The translations under genes were made by a program, and so were the position numbers. The notes beneath the pieces are model-generated. The model did no database searches, was not told where the DNA came from, and saw only the letters and a program-made list of their open reading frames with translations. From Bradyrhizobium sp. Ghvi (GTDB lineage: Bacteria; Pseudomonadota; Alphaproteobacteria; Rhizobiales; Xanthobacteraceae): a stretch of 64,000 nt of DNA. The stretch spans positions 124,001-188,000 of the forward strand of contig NZ_FOVU01000005.1 of the NCBI RefSeq assembly GCF_900115265.1, given 5' to 3'. Below, piece by piece: positions 34,367 to 43,045 of this stretch; the first letter of the stretch is position 1, and each line of letters begins with the position of its first letter.

Positions 34367-37300
34367 GCAGTGTTTTCAATGTTGTCATGTACTGATCAAG
34401 GTCGAAGCGATCGACCAGCGATCGAATTTCGGCGACGAAATCTGCATGTTCAGGATGCTCGCTGCCGATCTCGTCGAGCTTGAGCTGGATGGCTTTGACG
34501 TAGCCGATCTGGCCGAGCCCGATCAGCGCCTCGATGTGCCTGACCGGCGGCCGCGAGCCGCTCTCCGGCCGCCACAGCGGCACGACCGTCTCCTCCGAGC
34601 CGTACTGCCATTCGACCTTGAGCAATTGTCTGATGGTCTCCAGCAATCGCGGAATGTCGATCGGCTTCATGAGATAGCCGTCATGGAATGGCTGTGCGAG
34701 CGGTGCGCCATGCGCCTCCAGCGCGCTTGCCGACACCATCAGGATGCGAGCCTGGTGGTGGCCTGTTGCGCGCAGCTGTTCCGCCACCGTCCAGCCGTCC
34801 ATGCCAGGCATGGAGATGTCGAGCAGGAATAGATCGGGCCGGCAATGCTGCGCCAATGCAAGACAGCCGGGGCCGTCGGCGGCGCTCAGCAGGATGAAAC
34901 CGAGCGGCGTCAGCACCTCGCGCAGGAGATCGCGATGAACAGGGTCGTCGTCGGTGATGAGGATGGTCTTGCGTGCGCCATGATAGCCCGAGACCGGCGC
35001 CTCCACCGGCGCGGTGCGCCGGGGATTGGTGACCTCCGACAGCAGCAGCTTCACCTTGAATGTGCTGCCGCGGCCGACGGTGCTGGTGACCTTGATGTCG
35101 CCGCCCATCACGCCGGCGAGCAACCGGCTGATGGTGAGGCCCAGCCCTGTGCCCGTCTGCGGCTGCGAGACCCCGAGCGCGCCGCGCTCGAACGGCGCAA
35201 AGATGCGTTCGAGATCGTCGCTCTGGATACCGGGTCCGGTGTCGATCACCTCGAACTCGGCGACCGGGCTGCGGTAATGCACGACGAACTGGACGCTGCC
35301 GGTCTGGGTGAATTTGATGGCGTTGGAGAGCAGGTTGATCAGCACCTGACGCAGCCGCTTCTCGTCGGCATAGACGACGCTCGGTAATGTTGCCGGCCGC
35401 CTGAAGACAAAATCGATGCCCTTGGCGCCGGCCTGGAGGCGGAACATGCCGACCAGCTGATCGAGGAATTCGCTCAGGCGGACTTCGTCGCGGGAGAGAT
35501 AGAGCCTGCCCGCCTCGATCTTGGAAATGTCCAGAATGCCGTCGATCAGGCCGGAGAGATGGTCGGCGCTGCGGCGGACGACACGAACCTGGTCGCGCGG
35601 CTTGGTGTTCAGCGTCGCATCCTGCTCCAGAAGTTGCGCATAACCGCTGATCGCGTTCAGCGGCGAGCGCAGCTCGTGGCTCAGTCCCACCACATAGCGG
35701 CTCTTGGCGAGGTTGGCGGATTCGGCGACCTCCTTGGCGCGCTGCAGCTCGGCGTCGGTTCGCTTGTGCGCGTCGATTTCCTGGATAAGGAGCGCAGTCT
35801 GCCGCCGCGTCTCGGCCTCCGCTGCTCGGCGGCTCTGCTGTGCCAGCACGAACAGCCAGGCGACCACGCCGATGATGATGCTGAGCGAAAAGAACACCTT
35901 CCACAGCACGTTGGAGACCAGCGCGTTCTCGCCGTGCACGCTTGCTGATGTTTGCAGGTAGATTAGCCCAAGCACCAGCGCCACGAGGCCTGCGGAAACC
36001 ACGAACACGCCGATGTAGTGGCCGAACTGCGAGTTGATGCGCTGATAGATCGGCTGCGGCAGGATCTTTCCGAGTGCCTCGGAGAACTGCACCTGCGCCC
36101 GTCCATGGGGCTTGCATAGATCGTGGCAGCGGGCGTCGAGCGAGCAGCACAGCGAGCAGATCGGGCCGGCATAGGCCGGGCAGGAGGTGGTGTCCTCGGG
36201 CTCAAAGCTGTGCTCGCAGATACAGCACTGGATTGCCTCGATATTGGCCCAGCTCCGCTTCGGCTTGCGGGCAATGTAGAATTTTCCGTCCGTGAGCCAG
36301 GCGATCATGGGCGCGGTGACGAAGGCCACGGTCAGCGCGACGAAGGCGGCGAGCGCCTTCATGGTCGGGCCGAACAGGCCGTAGAATGCCGCGATCGAGA
36401 CGATGATCGCGAGCGTCATCGCGCCGACGCCGACCGGATTGATGTCGTAGAGATGCGCCCGCTTGAACTCCATCTGCGGCGGACGCAGGCCCAGCGGCTT
36501 GTTGATCACGAGGTCGGAGACCAGCGCGCCGACCCAGGCGATGGCGACGTTGGAGTAGAGCGCGAGCGTCTGCTCCAGGGCCTTGTAGACGCCGATCTCC
36601 ATCAGCAGCAGCGCCACCATCACGTTGAACACCAGCCAGACCACGCGTCCGGGATGGCTGTGGGTCAGGCGCGAGAAGAAATTCGACCAGGCGATTGAGC
36701 CGGCATAGGCATTGGTGACGTTGATCTTGATCTGCGACAGCACCACGAAGAAGCCGGTCAGTGCCAGTGCAAGATCCGGATCCGACAGCACGTAGCGAAA
36801 CGCCACGAGATACATATGCGCAGGCTCGGCGGCTTCCTCGGGCGGCACGCCGTGGCTCAGCGCAAAGAAGGCGAGAAACGAACCCGCCAGAAGCTTCACC
36901 GCACCGAGCACGATCCAGCCTGGTCCTGCGGACATCAGCGCGATCCACCACGAGGCCTTGGAGGTGCGGCGGTCGCGCGGCAGAAATCGCAGGAAGTCGA
37001 CCTGCTCGCCGATCTGCGCGACCAGCGAGAATACGACGGAGGATGCGACGCCGAACAGCAACAGATCGAAATGGCCGCCGGAATCGCCGTGCTCGCCGGC
37101 GAATTTGTGCCATTCCGTGAAAGAGTGCGGGCTCGCCCATGCGATCGCGGCAAAGGGCAGGATGTGCAGGATGATCCAGAGCGGCTGGGTCCAGAGCTGG
37201 AAGCGGCTGATCAGCGTGATGCCGTAGGTCACCAGCGGGATGATCGCGATCGCGCTGATGAGATAGCCGATCGGGCGAGGGATACCGAGACACATCTCCA

Positions 37301-37721
37301 GCGCGGTCGCCAGGATCACGGCCTCGATGGCAAAGAAGATGAAGGTGAAGGAGGCGTAGATCAGCGAGGTGACGGTCGAGCCGATATAGCCGAAGCCGGC
37401 TCCGCGCGTGAGCAGGTCAATGTCGATGCCGCATTTGGCTGCGTAGTAGGCAATCGGAACGCCGCAGCAGAAGATGATGGCGGAGACGACGAGAATTGCA
37501 GATGCCGCGTTGGTCACGCCGTAGTTGAGGGTGATGGTGCCGCCGATCGCCTCCAGCACCAGGAAGGAGATTGCGCCGATGGCGGTGTTGGCGACGCGCG
37601 CGGCGGACCAGCGTCGCGCGCTCTTGGCGGTGAAGCGCAGCGCGTAGTCTTCCAGCGTCTGGTTGGCGACCCATTGATTGTACTGGCGCCTGACGCGGTC
37701 TATTCGCTGCCGCCCTGCCAC
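34350..37721 (-). CDS. Hybrid histidine kinase with NCS1-permease sensor domain and Cys-rich module
   Basis: 1123 residues from a GTG. Residues about 40-480 form a complete permease of the NCS1 (nucleobase/cytosine/allantoin) type with about 12 helices (TLEDYALRFTAKSARRWSA at the entry, KINVTNAYAGSIAWSNFFSR mid-way). Residues 499-536 hold nine Cys (CCICEHSF, CSLCCSLDARCHDLC), a possible Zn or Fe-S site. Two more helices (about 571-590 and 607-627) and a coiled coil precede the HisKA box LSHELRSPLN (His about 682), the HATPase domain (NAIKFTQTG, DTGPGIQ, GTGLGLTIS) and a C-terminal receiver (ITDDDP, LLDISMPGMDG, LMKPID). It presumably senses a urea-, amide- or pyrimidine-like solute by binding or transport, as CbrA does with an SLC5-type domain. 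Confidence 0.92.
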   Translation of the reverse strand: MAGRQRIDRVRRQYNQWVANQTLEDYALRFTAKSARRWSAARVANTAIGAISFLVLEAIGGTITLNYGVTNAASAILVVSAIIFCCGVPIAYYAAKCGIDIDLLTRGAGFGYIGSTVTSLIYASFTFIFFAIEAVILATALEMCLGIPRPIGYLISAIAIIPLVTYGITLISRFQLWTQPLWIILHILPFAAIAWASPHSFTEWHKFAGEHGDSGGHFDLLLFGVASSVVFSLVAQIGEQVDFLRFLPRDRRTSKASWWIALMSAGPGWIVLGAVKLLAGSFLAFFALSHGVPPEEAAEPAHMYLVAFRYVLSDPDLALALTGFFVVLSQIKINVTNAYAGSIAWSNFFSRLTHSHPGRVVWLVFNVMVALLLMEIGVYKALEQTLALYSNVAIAWVGALVSDLVINKPLGLRPPQMEFKRAHLYDINPVGVGAMTLAIIVSIAAFYGLFGPTMKALAAFVALTVAFVTAPMIAWLTDGKFYIARKPKRSWANIEAIQCCICEHSFEPEDTTSCPAYAGPICSLCCSLDARCHDLCKPHGRAQVQFSEALGKILPQPIYQRINSQFGHYIGVFVVSAGLVALVLGLIYLQTSASVHGENALVSNVLWKVFFSLSIIIGVVAWLFVLAQQSRRAAEAETRRQTALLIQEIDAHKRTDAELQRAKEVAESANLAKSRYVVGLSHELRSPLNAISGYAQLLEQDATLNTKPRDQVRVVRRSADHLSGLIDGILDISKIEAGRLYLSRDEVRLSEFLDQLVGMFRLQAGAKGIDFVFRRPATLPSVVYADEKRLRQVLINLLSNAIKFTQTGSVQFVVHYRSPVAEFEVIDTGPGIQSDDLERIFAPFERGALGVSQPQTGTGLGLTISRLLAGVMGGDIKVTSTVGRGSTFKVKLLLSEVTNPRRTAPVEAPVSGYHGARKTILITDDDPVHRDLLREVLTPLGFILLSAADGPGCLALAQHCRPDLFLLDISMPGMDGWTVAEQLRATGHHQARILMVSASALEAHGAPLAQPFHDGYLMKPIDIPRLLETIRQLLKVEWQYGSEETVVPLWRPESGSRPPVRHIEALIGLGQIGYVKAIQLKLDEIGSEHPEHADFVAEIRSLVDRFDLDQYMTTLKTLHAYEH

Positions 37722-37790
37722 GCTTTACCCCACTCCCGATACGGACCCGGAGCCCTCGCAAATCCCGTACCAAAAGCCTACGTCGGTATT

Positions 37791-37832
37791 TTGCGGTGCA
37801 GTATACGCGATCTTGCGTATGCTTGCGGTGCA
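37791..37832. promoter_or_regulatory. Candidate operator between the kinase and urtA
   Basis: TTGCGGTGCA occurs at 37791-37800 and 37823-37832, 32 bases (three helical turns) apart. Between them lies a perfect inverted repeat, ATACGC-N6-GCGTAT (37803-37820). The set sits in the 171-base divergent region, about 60 bases before urtA. Proposed target of the LuxR-type response regulator (inference). Confidence 0.5.
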
Positions 37833-37892
37833 CAAATTCGAGCCATCCTCACGACACCAATCGCGTGTCCTCGAACAAACAGTGGGGTGCTC

Positions 37893-39152
37893 ATGTCAGA
37901 CGAAACCAACAAGGGCTTGTTGTCGCCGCTCCGGCGCAAACTATTGGTGGGAATGGCGGCCGTCCCGGCCATCACGATGCTGCCGCGGGCGTCGTTTGCG
38001 CAGGCCCCGGCGACTTCGGCGGTCAACACCACCGGCCTTGCCGTCACCGACACAGAGGTGACGGTCGGCATCCTGCATTCTGCGACCGGTACCATGGCCA
38101 TCTCCGAAACCGGCTCGATCGAGGCCGAAAAGCTCGCCATCGAGCAGATCAACGCCGCCGGCGGCGTGCTCGGTCGCAAGATCAAGTTCATCCAGGAAGA
38201 TGGCGCCAGCGACTGGCCCACCTTCGCGGAGAAGGCGAAGAAGCTGCTCGTGAACGACAAGGTTGCGGCGATCATGGGGTGCTGGACCTCGGCCTCGCGC
38301 AAGGCGGTGCTGCCTGTGGTCGAGCAGTACAACGGCATGCTCTACTACCCGACCTTCTACGAAGGTCTCGAGCAGTCCAAGAACGTGATCTACACCGGCC
38401 AGGAAGCTACCCAGCAGATCCTCGCCGGCCTGAACTGGATCGCCAAGGAGAAGGGCGCCAAAACCTTCTTCTTCATCGGGTCCGACTACATCTGGCCGCG
38501 CACCTCGAACAAGATTGCGCGCAAGCATGTCGAGAACGTGCTGAAGGGCAAGGTGGTCGGCGAGGAGTATTATCCGCTCGGCAACACCCAGTTCAACTCG
38601 GTCATCAACAAGATCAAGCTGACCAAGCCCGACGTGATCTTCACCGACGTCGTCGGCGGCTCCAACGTCGCCTTCTACAAGCAGCTCAAGGCCGCCGGTA
38701 TCGACCTCGCCAAGCAGCCGCTGCTGACCATCTCGGTGACCGAGGACGAAATCGACGGCATCGGCGGCGAGAACATCGCGGGCGCCTATGCCTGCATGAA
38801 GTACTTCCAGTCGCTCGACAACCCGAACAACAAGGCCTTCGTGCCCGCGTTCAAGAAGATGTGGGGCGAAAAGACCGTGATCGGAGACGTCACCCAGGCT
38901 GCTTATCTCGGTCCGTGGCTGTGGAAGTTGACGGTCGAGAAGGCCGGCTCCTTCGACGTCGATAAAATCGCGGCGGCTTCCCCCGGCGTCGAGTTCAAGG
39001 GCGCGCCGGAAGGCTATGTGCGCATCCACGAGAACCATCACCTCTGGTCGAAGACCCGCGTCGGCCGCGCCAAGCTCGATGGCCAGTTCGAGCTGATCTA
39101 CGAGACCGCCGATCTCGTCGAGCCGGATCCGTTCCCGAAGGGCTACCAGTAA
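37893..39152 (+). CDS. urtA: Urea ABC transporter substrate-binding protein UrtA
   Basis: 419 residues. The N-terminus LRRKLLVGMAAVPAITMLP is a Tat-like signal, so it is a periplasmic binding protein. The UrtA/FmdD family body follows: VTVGILHSATGTMAISETG, AGGVLGRKIKFIQEDGASDWPTFAEKA, YYPTFYEGLEQSKNVIYTGQEATQQIL, and DPFPKGYQ at the end. It binds urea or a short-chain amide and delivers it to UrtBC. ATG 37893 fixes the start; the frame happens to stay open far upstream. First gene of urtABCDE-fmdA-zinc ribbon-amiE. Confidence 0.95.
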   Translation: MSDETNKGLLSPLRRKLLVGMAAVPAITMLPRASFAQAPATSAVNTTGLAVTDTEVTVGILHSATGTMAISETGSIEAEKLAIEQINAAGGVLGRKIKFIQEDGASDWPTFAEKAKKLLVNDKVAAIMGCWTSASRKAVLPVVEQYNGMLYYPTFYEGLEQSKNVIYTGQEATQQILAGLNWIAKEKGAKTFFFIGSDYIWPRTSNKIARKHVENVLKGKVVGEEYYPLGNTQFNSVINKIKLTKPDVIFTDVVGGSNVAFYKQLKAAGIDLAKQPLLTISVTEDEIDGIGGENIAGAYACMKYFQSLDNPNNKAFVPAFKKMWGEKTVIGDVTQAAYLGPWLWKLTVEKAGSFDVDKIAAASPGVEFKGAPEGYVRIHENHHLWSKTRVGRAKLDGQFELIYETADLVEPDPFPKGYQ

Positions 39153-39226
39153 GTCGCGGCATTCGTCGCAGCCTCCCTCGAGCTCAAGCTGCTCCCTGGC
39201 GTGGATTGCAAGTCCATGCCCACGAC

Positions 39227-39258
39227 CCCCGCGTCGCGCACTCGCGCGCGACGCGGGG
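39227..39258 (+). promoter_or_regulatory. Strong hairpin in the urtA-urtB gap
   Basis: CCCCGCGTCGCGC (39227-39239) pairs perfectly with GCGCGACGCGGGG (39246-39258) around a six-base loop. There is no following T run, so it fits an mRNA 3' stabiliser that keeps urtA message above the permease message, as often seen after binding-protein genes. Confidence 0.65.
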
Positions 39259-39283
39259 CCCTATTCCCTGACGGAGGACATCG

Positions 39284-40210
39284 ATGTTCGGCGACTACTC
39301 GCTTGGTGATCTTGGCTCCATCTTCGTCATGCAGGGTTTTGCAGGACTGATCCTGTTCTCTGTCTACGTGCTGATGGCGCTCGGTCTCGCGATCATCTTC
39401 GGCCAGATGGGCGTCATCAATATGGCCCACGGCGAGTTCATGATCCTTGGGGCCTACGTCACCTGGATGACCTCCAATCTGTTCCAGACCTATATGCCTG
39501 GTCTGTTCGGCGGCTACTTCTTCCTGGCCATGATCCTCGCCTTCCTCGCCTCGGGTGCGCTGGGGATGCTGGTGGAATGGGTGCTGATACGACATCTCTA
39601 CAAGCGTCCGCTCGACACGCTGCTCGCAACCTGGGGTCTCAGCCTGATGTTGCAGCAGGCCTATCGCTCCGTGTTCGGCGCGCGCGAGGTCGGCGTCGAG
39701 CTGCCGCAATGGATGCTCGGCTCGCTGCAGGTGACCAGCAGCATCGAAGTGCCGATCAACGGCGTCTTCGTGATGTGCCTGACGGTGCTGATCACCATCG
39801 GCGTTGCCTATGTGATGTTCAAATCGCGCTGGGGCCGCCAGGTGCGCGCCGTGGTGCAGAACCGCATCATGGCCGGCGCAGTCGGCATCAACACCGAAAA
39901 GGTCGATCGCTACACGTTCGGTCTCGGCTGCGGCATCGCCGGCGTCGCGGGCAGCGCCTTCACCATGATCGGTTCGACCGGACCGACCTCGGGCCAGCTC
40001 TACATCGTCGACACGTTCCTGGTGGTCGTGTTCGGCGGCGCTGCAAGCCTGCTCGGCACCATCGCCTCGGCCTTCTCGATCTCGCAGACGCAATCCACCC
40101 TCGAGTTCTTCATGTCGGGCTCGATGGCCAAGGTGCTGACGCTGCTCGCCGTTGTCGGAATCCTGATGCTGCGGCCGCAGGGGCTGTTCGCCCTCAAGGT
40201 CCGCAAGTGA
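39284..40210 (+). CDS. urtB: Urea ABC transporter permease UrtB
   Basis: 308 residues, LivH-like branched-chain permease fold with about eight to nine membrane helices. FGQMGVINMAHGEFMILGAYVTWM and the late EKVDRYTFGLGCGIAGVAGS are typical. It forms the inner-membrane channel with UrtC. Normal full length for the short UrtB form without an N-terminal extension. ATG 39284 has ACGGAGGACATCG upstream. A long open frame antisense to this gene is a base-composition artefact. Confidence 0.95.
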   Translation: MFGDYSLGDLGSIFVMQGFAGLILFSVYVLMALGLAIIFGQMGVINMAHGEFMILGAYVTWMTSNLFQTYMPGLFGGYFFLAMILAFLASGALGMLVEWVLIRHLYKRPLDTLLATWGLSLMLQQAYRSVFGAREVGVELPQWMLGSLQVTSSIEVPINGVFVMCLTVLITIGVAYVMFKSRWGRQVRAVVQNRIMAGAVGINTEKVDRYTFGLGCGIAGVAGSAFTMIGSTGPTSGQLYIVDTFLVVVFGGAASLLGTIASAFSISQTQSTLEFFMSGSMAKVLTLLAVVGILMLRPQGLFALKVRK

Positions 40211-40228
40211 GAATGTGAGGCTGATGCA

Positions 40229-41371
40229 ATGACCGACAACAGGTTCTTCAATCGATCGGAGCTCATCGGGATCCTGGTGCTCGCGGTATTCCTGGTGGTG
40301 GTGCTGCCGCTCACGCTCGATGTCTTCAGGCTCAACCTGGTCGCAAAATATTTGACCTATGCCTTCGTCGCGTTGGGGCTGGTGATCTGCTGGGGTTATG
40401 GCGGCATTCTCAGCCTTGGTCAGGGCGTATTCTTCGGCCTCGGCGGCTATTGCATGGCGATGTTTCTCAAGCTCGAAGCATCGAGCGTGGAGAACACCAA
40501 GATCCAGTCGACGCCCGGCATCCCCGACTTCATGGACTGGAATCAGCTCACCGCGCTGCCGTTCTTCTGGAAGCCGTTTCACAGCCTCACTTTCACTATT
40601 GCCGCCATCGTTTTGGTCCCGGGCATCTTTGCGCTGATCATCGGCACCGCAATGTTCAAGCGCCGCGTCGGCGGCACCTACTTCGCCATCATTACCCAGG
40701 CGGTTGCGGCGATCCTCACCATCCTGATCGTGGGCCAACAGGGCTACACCGGCGGCATCAACGGCATGACAGATTTGCGCACGCTGAAGGGGTGGGACAT
40801 CAGGCCCGATCACGCCAAGATCATGCTGTATTTCTTCGAGGTCGGTTGCCTGTTCGTCTGCATCATGATCGCGCAATTCGTCCGGCACGCCAAGCTCGGA
40901 CGCATCCTGGTGGCGATGCGCGAGAAGGAGGACCGGGTCCGCTTCTCCGGATACAGTGTCGCGAACTTCAAGATCTTCGCCTTCTCCATCGCCGCAATGT
41001 TCGCCGCGATCGGCGGCGCCATGTTCGCCCTCAACGTCGGCTTCATGTCGCCGTCCTTTGTGGGCATCGTGCCGTCGATCGAAATGGTGATCTACACCGC
41101 GGTTGGCGGTAGGCTGTCGATCCTTGGTGCGATCTACGGCACGCTGCTGGTCAATTTCGCCAAGACCAGTCTTTCAGAGACGTTTCCCGAATTGTGGCTG
41201 TTCGGTCTCGGCGGCCTGTTCATCGCCGTGGTGCTCGCCTTCCCGAACGGCCTTGCCGGGATCTGGAGCGACTATGTGCAGCCGCGCATCGATCGCCTGA
41301 TCGCCTCGCGTAAACGCAAACCAGACGGCTGGACCGACAGCTCGGTCGCCGACGGCGCTCCGGCGGAGTGA
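40229..41371 (+). CDS. urtC: Urea ABC transporter permease UrtC
   Basis: 380 residues, LivM-like permease. CWGYGGILSLGQGVFFGLGGYCMAMFLKLE and GGTYFAIITQAVAAILTILIVGQQGYTGGINGMTDL are signatures of UrtC. The usual cytoplasmic EAA-like loop is AMREKEDRVRFSGY. It partners UrtB. It starts 18 bases after urtB and ends nine bases before urtD, in one operon. Confidence 0.95.
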   Translation: MTDNRFFNRSELIGILVLAVFLVVVLPLTLDVFRLNLVAKYLTYAFVALGLVICWGYGGILSLGQGVFFGLGGYCMAMFLKLEASSVENTKIQSTPGIPDFMDWNQLTALPFFWKPFHSLTFTIAAIVLVPGIFALIIGTAMFKRRVGGTYFAIITQAVAAILTILIVGQQGYTGGINGMTDLRTLKGWDIRPDHAKIMLYFFEVGCLFVCIMIAQFVRHAKLGRILVAMREKEDRVRFSGYSVANFKIFAFSIAAMFAAIGGAMFALNVGFMSPSFVGIVPSIEMVIYTAVGGRLSILGAIYGTLLVNFAKTSLSETFPELWLFGLGGLFIAVVLAFPNGLAGIWSDYVQPRIDRLIASRKRKPDGWTDSSVADGAPAE

Positions 41372-41380
41372 GGAGACATC

Positions 41381-42136
41381 ATGCTCATAGGACACCAGCC
41401 CAAGGAATTCCTGCTCGCGGTCGAGGCTCTCACCGTGTCGTTCGACGGCTTCAAGGCGGTCAATGATCTCTCCTTCTATGTCGACGAGAACGAGATTCGC
41501 GTCATCATCGGTCCCAATGGGGCCGGCAAGACCACAGTGCTCGACCTGATCTGCGGCAAGACCAAAGCGACGTCGGGGTCCATCCAGTTCCGCGGGAAGG
41601 AGCTGACGCGGATGAAGGAGAACGAGATCGTCAAGGCCGGCGTCGGTCGCAAGTTCCAGAACCCCTCGATCTACGACGATCTCACCGTGTTCGAGAATCT
41701 GGAGATCTCCTATCCCCGTGGACGCTCGGTGTTCGGCGCGTTGACCTTCACCCGCGATGCCGCCGTGCGGGATCGGGTGCATGAGGTGGCGGAGATGATC
41801 TTTCTGAAGGACAAGCTGAACATGAGCGCCGATCTGCTCAGCCACGGCCAGAAGCAATGGCTCGAGATCGGCATGCTGCTGATCCAGGATCCGGACCTGC
41901 TGATGCTGGACGAGCCGGTCGCCGGCATGAGCGTCTCCGAGCGCGCCAAGACGGCCGAGTTGCTCAATCGCATCATCAAGAACCGATCGGTGCTGGTGAT
42001 CGAGCACGACATGAAATTCGTCGAGGACATCGCGCACAAGGTCACCGTGCTGCATCAGGGGCAGATCCTCTCGGAGGGGACCATGGAGAAGGTGCAGAAC
42101 GATCCCAAGGTTATTGAAGTTTATCTGGGGCACTGA
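41381..42136 (+). CDS. urtD: Urea ABC transporter ATP-binding protein UrtD
   Basis: 251 residues, LivG-like ATPase. Walker A GPNGAGKTT, signature LSHGQKQWLEIGMLL (LSHGQ form, typical of UrtD), Walker B LLMLDEPVAG, H-loop IEHDM. It hydrolyses ATP to drive the UrtBC permease together with UrtE. The MLIGHQPKEFLLAVEAL start extends slightly before the ABC core. Followed by a 190-base gap carrying a palindromic element. Confidence 0.95.
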   Translation: MLIGHQPKEFLLAVEALTVSFDGFKAVNDLSFYVDENEIRVIIGPNGAGKTTVLDLICGKTKATSGSIQFRGKELTRMKENEIVKAGVGRKFQNPSIYDDLTVFENLEISYPRGRSVFGALTFTRDAAVRDRVHEVAEMIFLKDKLNMSADLLSHGQKQWLEIGMLLIQDPDLLMLDEPVAGMSVSERAKTAELLNRIIKNRSVLVIEHDMKFVEDIAHKVTVLHQGQILSEGTMEKVQNDPKVIEVYLGH

Positions 42137-42180
42137 CTATGGCGCGTGAGGATCAGGCAAGCGCGGCGCAGTCGGTTCAC

Positions 42181-42290
42181 CTCTCCCAAGGGGAGAGGTC
42201 GAATGGCGCAGCCATTCGGGTGAGGGGTTTCGCTCCCTCGATGGACCTGCGCCCCCTCACCCCGCGCTACGCGCCGACCTCTCCCCGGTG
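42181..42290. repeat. Palindromic intergenic element between urtD and urtE
   Basis: Nested inverted repeats: GGGGAGAGGTCG (42190-42201) with CGACCTCTCCCC (42275-42286); GAATGGC-GCA-GCCATTC hairpin (42201-42217); GGGTGAGGGG (42218-42227) with CCCCTCACCC (about 42253-42262). This is the layout of the short palindromic elements scattered through rhizobial intergenic DNA. It sits inside an operon and could process or stabilise the transcript. Confidence 0.75.
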
Positions 42291-42327
42291 GGGCGAAGTG
42301 AAGCAATACCGAGCTTAGGAGGCAACG

Positions 42328-43017
42328 ATGCTGGCAATTTCCGATCTCCACGTCGCCTACGGCCAGAGCGAGGTGCTGCACGGCCTTAACGTCAAGGTCG
42401 CACCGAACGAGATAGTTGCGATCATGGGCCGCAACGGCATGGGCAAGACCACGCTGATGAAATCGCTGATGGGCATCCTGCCAGCGAAAAGCGGCTCGGT
42501 GACCATGGACGGCGCGGAGCTCGGCGGCCTGCCGAGCTACGAGCGCGTCGCCAAGGGCCTCGCTTATGTCCCGCAGGGCCGCATGATCTTCTCCACCATG
42601 ACGGTGAAGGAGAACATCGAGACCGGCCTCGTCGTCTCCGGCGGCTCCGAGGTGCCCAGCGACATCTATGAGCTGTTTCCGGTGCTGCTGGAGATGAAGG
42701 GCCGCCGCGGCGGCAATCTCTCCGGTGGGCAACAACAGCAATTGGCGATCGCCCGCGCCCTCGCCACCAAGCCGAAGGTGCTGCTGCTGGACGAGCCGAC
42801 CGAAGGCATCCAGCCCTCGATCATCAAGGACATGGCGCGGACCCTGAAGCGCATCCGCGACGAGAAGGGCCTCTCGATCGTCGTGTCCGAGCAGGTCCTG
42901 AGCTTCGCGCTCGACATCGCCGACCGCGTGCTGGTGATCGAGAACGGCGCGATCGTCCGTGACGATCCGCGCGATGCCGTGGATGCCGCGCAAGTCTCGA
43001 AGTATCTGTCCGTCTAA
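42328..43017 (+). CDS. urtE: Urea ABC transporter ATP-binding protein UrtE
   Basis: 229 residues, LivF-like ATPase. Walker A GRNGMGKTT, signature NLSGGQQQQLAIARALATKP, Walker B LLLDEPTEGIQPSI (the EGIQPSI form is diagnostic for UrtE), H-loop VSEQV. Works with UrtD. ATG 42328 has TAGGAGG seven bases upstream, so translation restarts efficiently after the palindromic gap. The next gene, fmdA, begins 28 bases after the stop. Confidence 0.95.
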   Translation: MLAISDLHVAYGQSEVLHGLNVKVAPNEIVAIMGRNGMGKTTLMKSLMGILPAKSGSVTMDGAELGGLPSYERVAKGLAYVPQGRMIFSTMTVKENIETGLVVSGGSEVPSDIYELFPVLLEMKGRRGGNLSGGQQQQLAIARALATKPKVLLLDEPTEGIQPSIIKDMARTLKRIRDEKGLSIVVSEQVLSFALDIADRVLVIENGAIVRDDPRDAVDAAQVSKYLSV

Positions 43018-43045
43018 CCATCAGTAGTAAAAGGGGAGCATCTCG

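Noticed and set aside
39143..40888. Long open frame on the minus strand across urtB and urtC
   Set aside because: It is antisense to two clear permease genes, is rich in His, Asp, Glu and Arg with no recognisable domain, and arises from third-position GC bias.
42181..42290. Rho-independent terminator between urtD and urtE
   Set aside because: No U run, nested arms typical of intergenic repeat elements, and urtE continues the same transporter.
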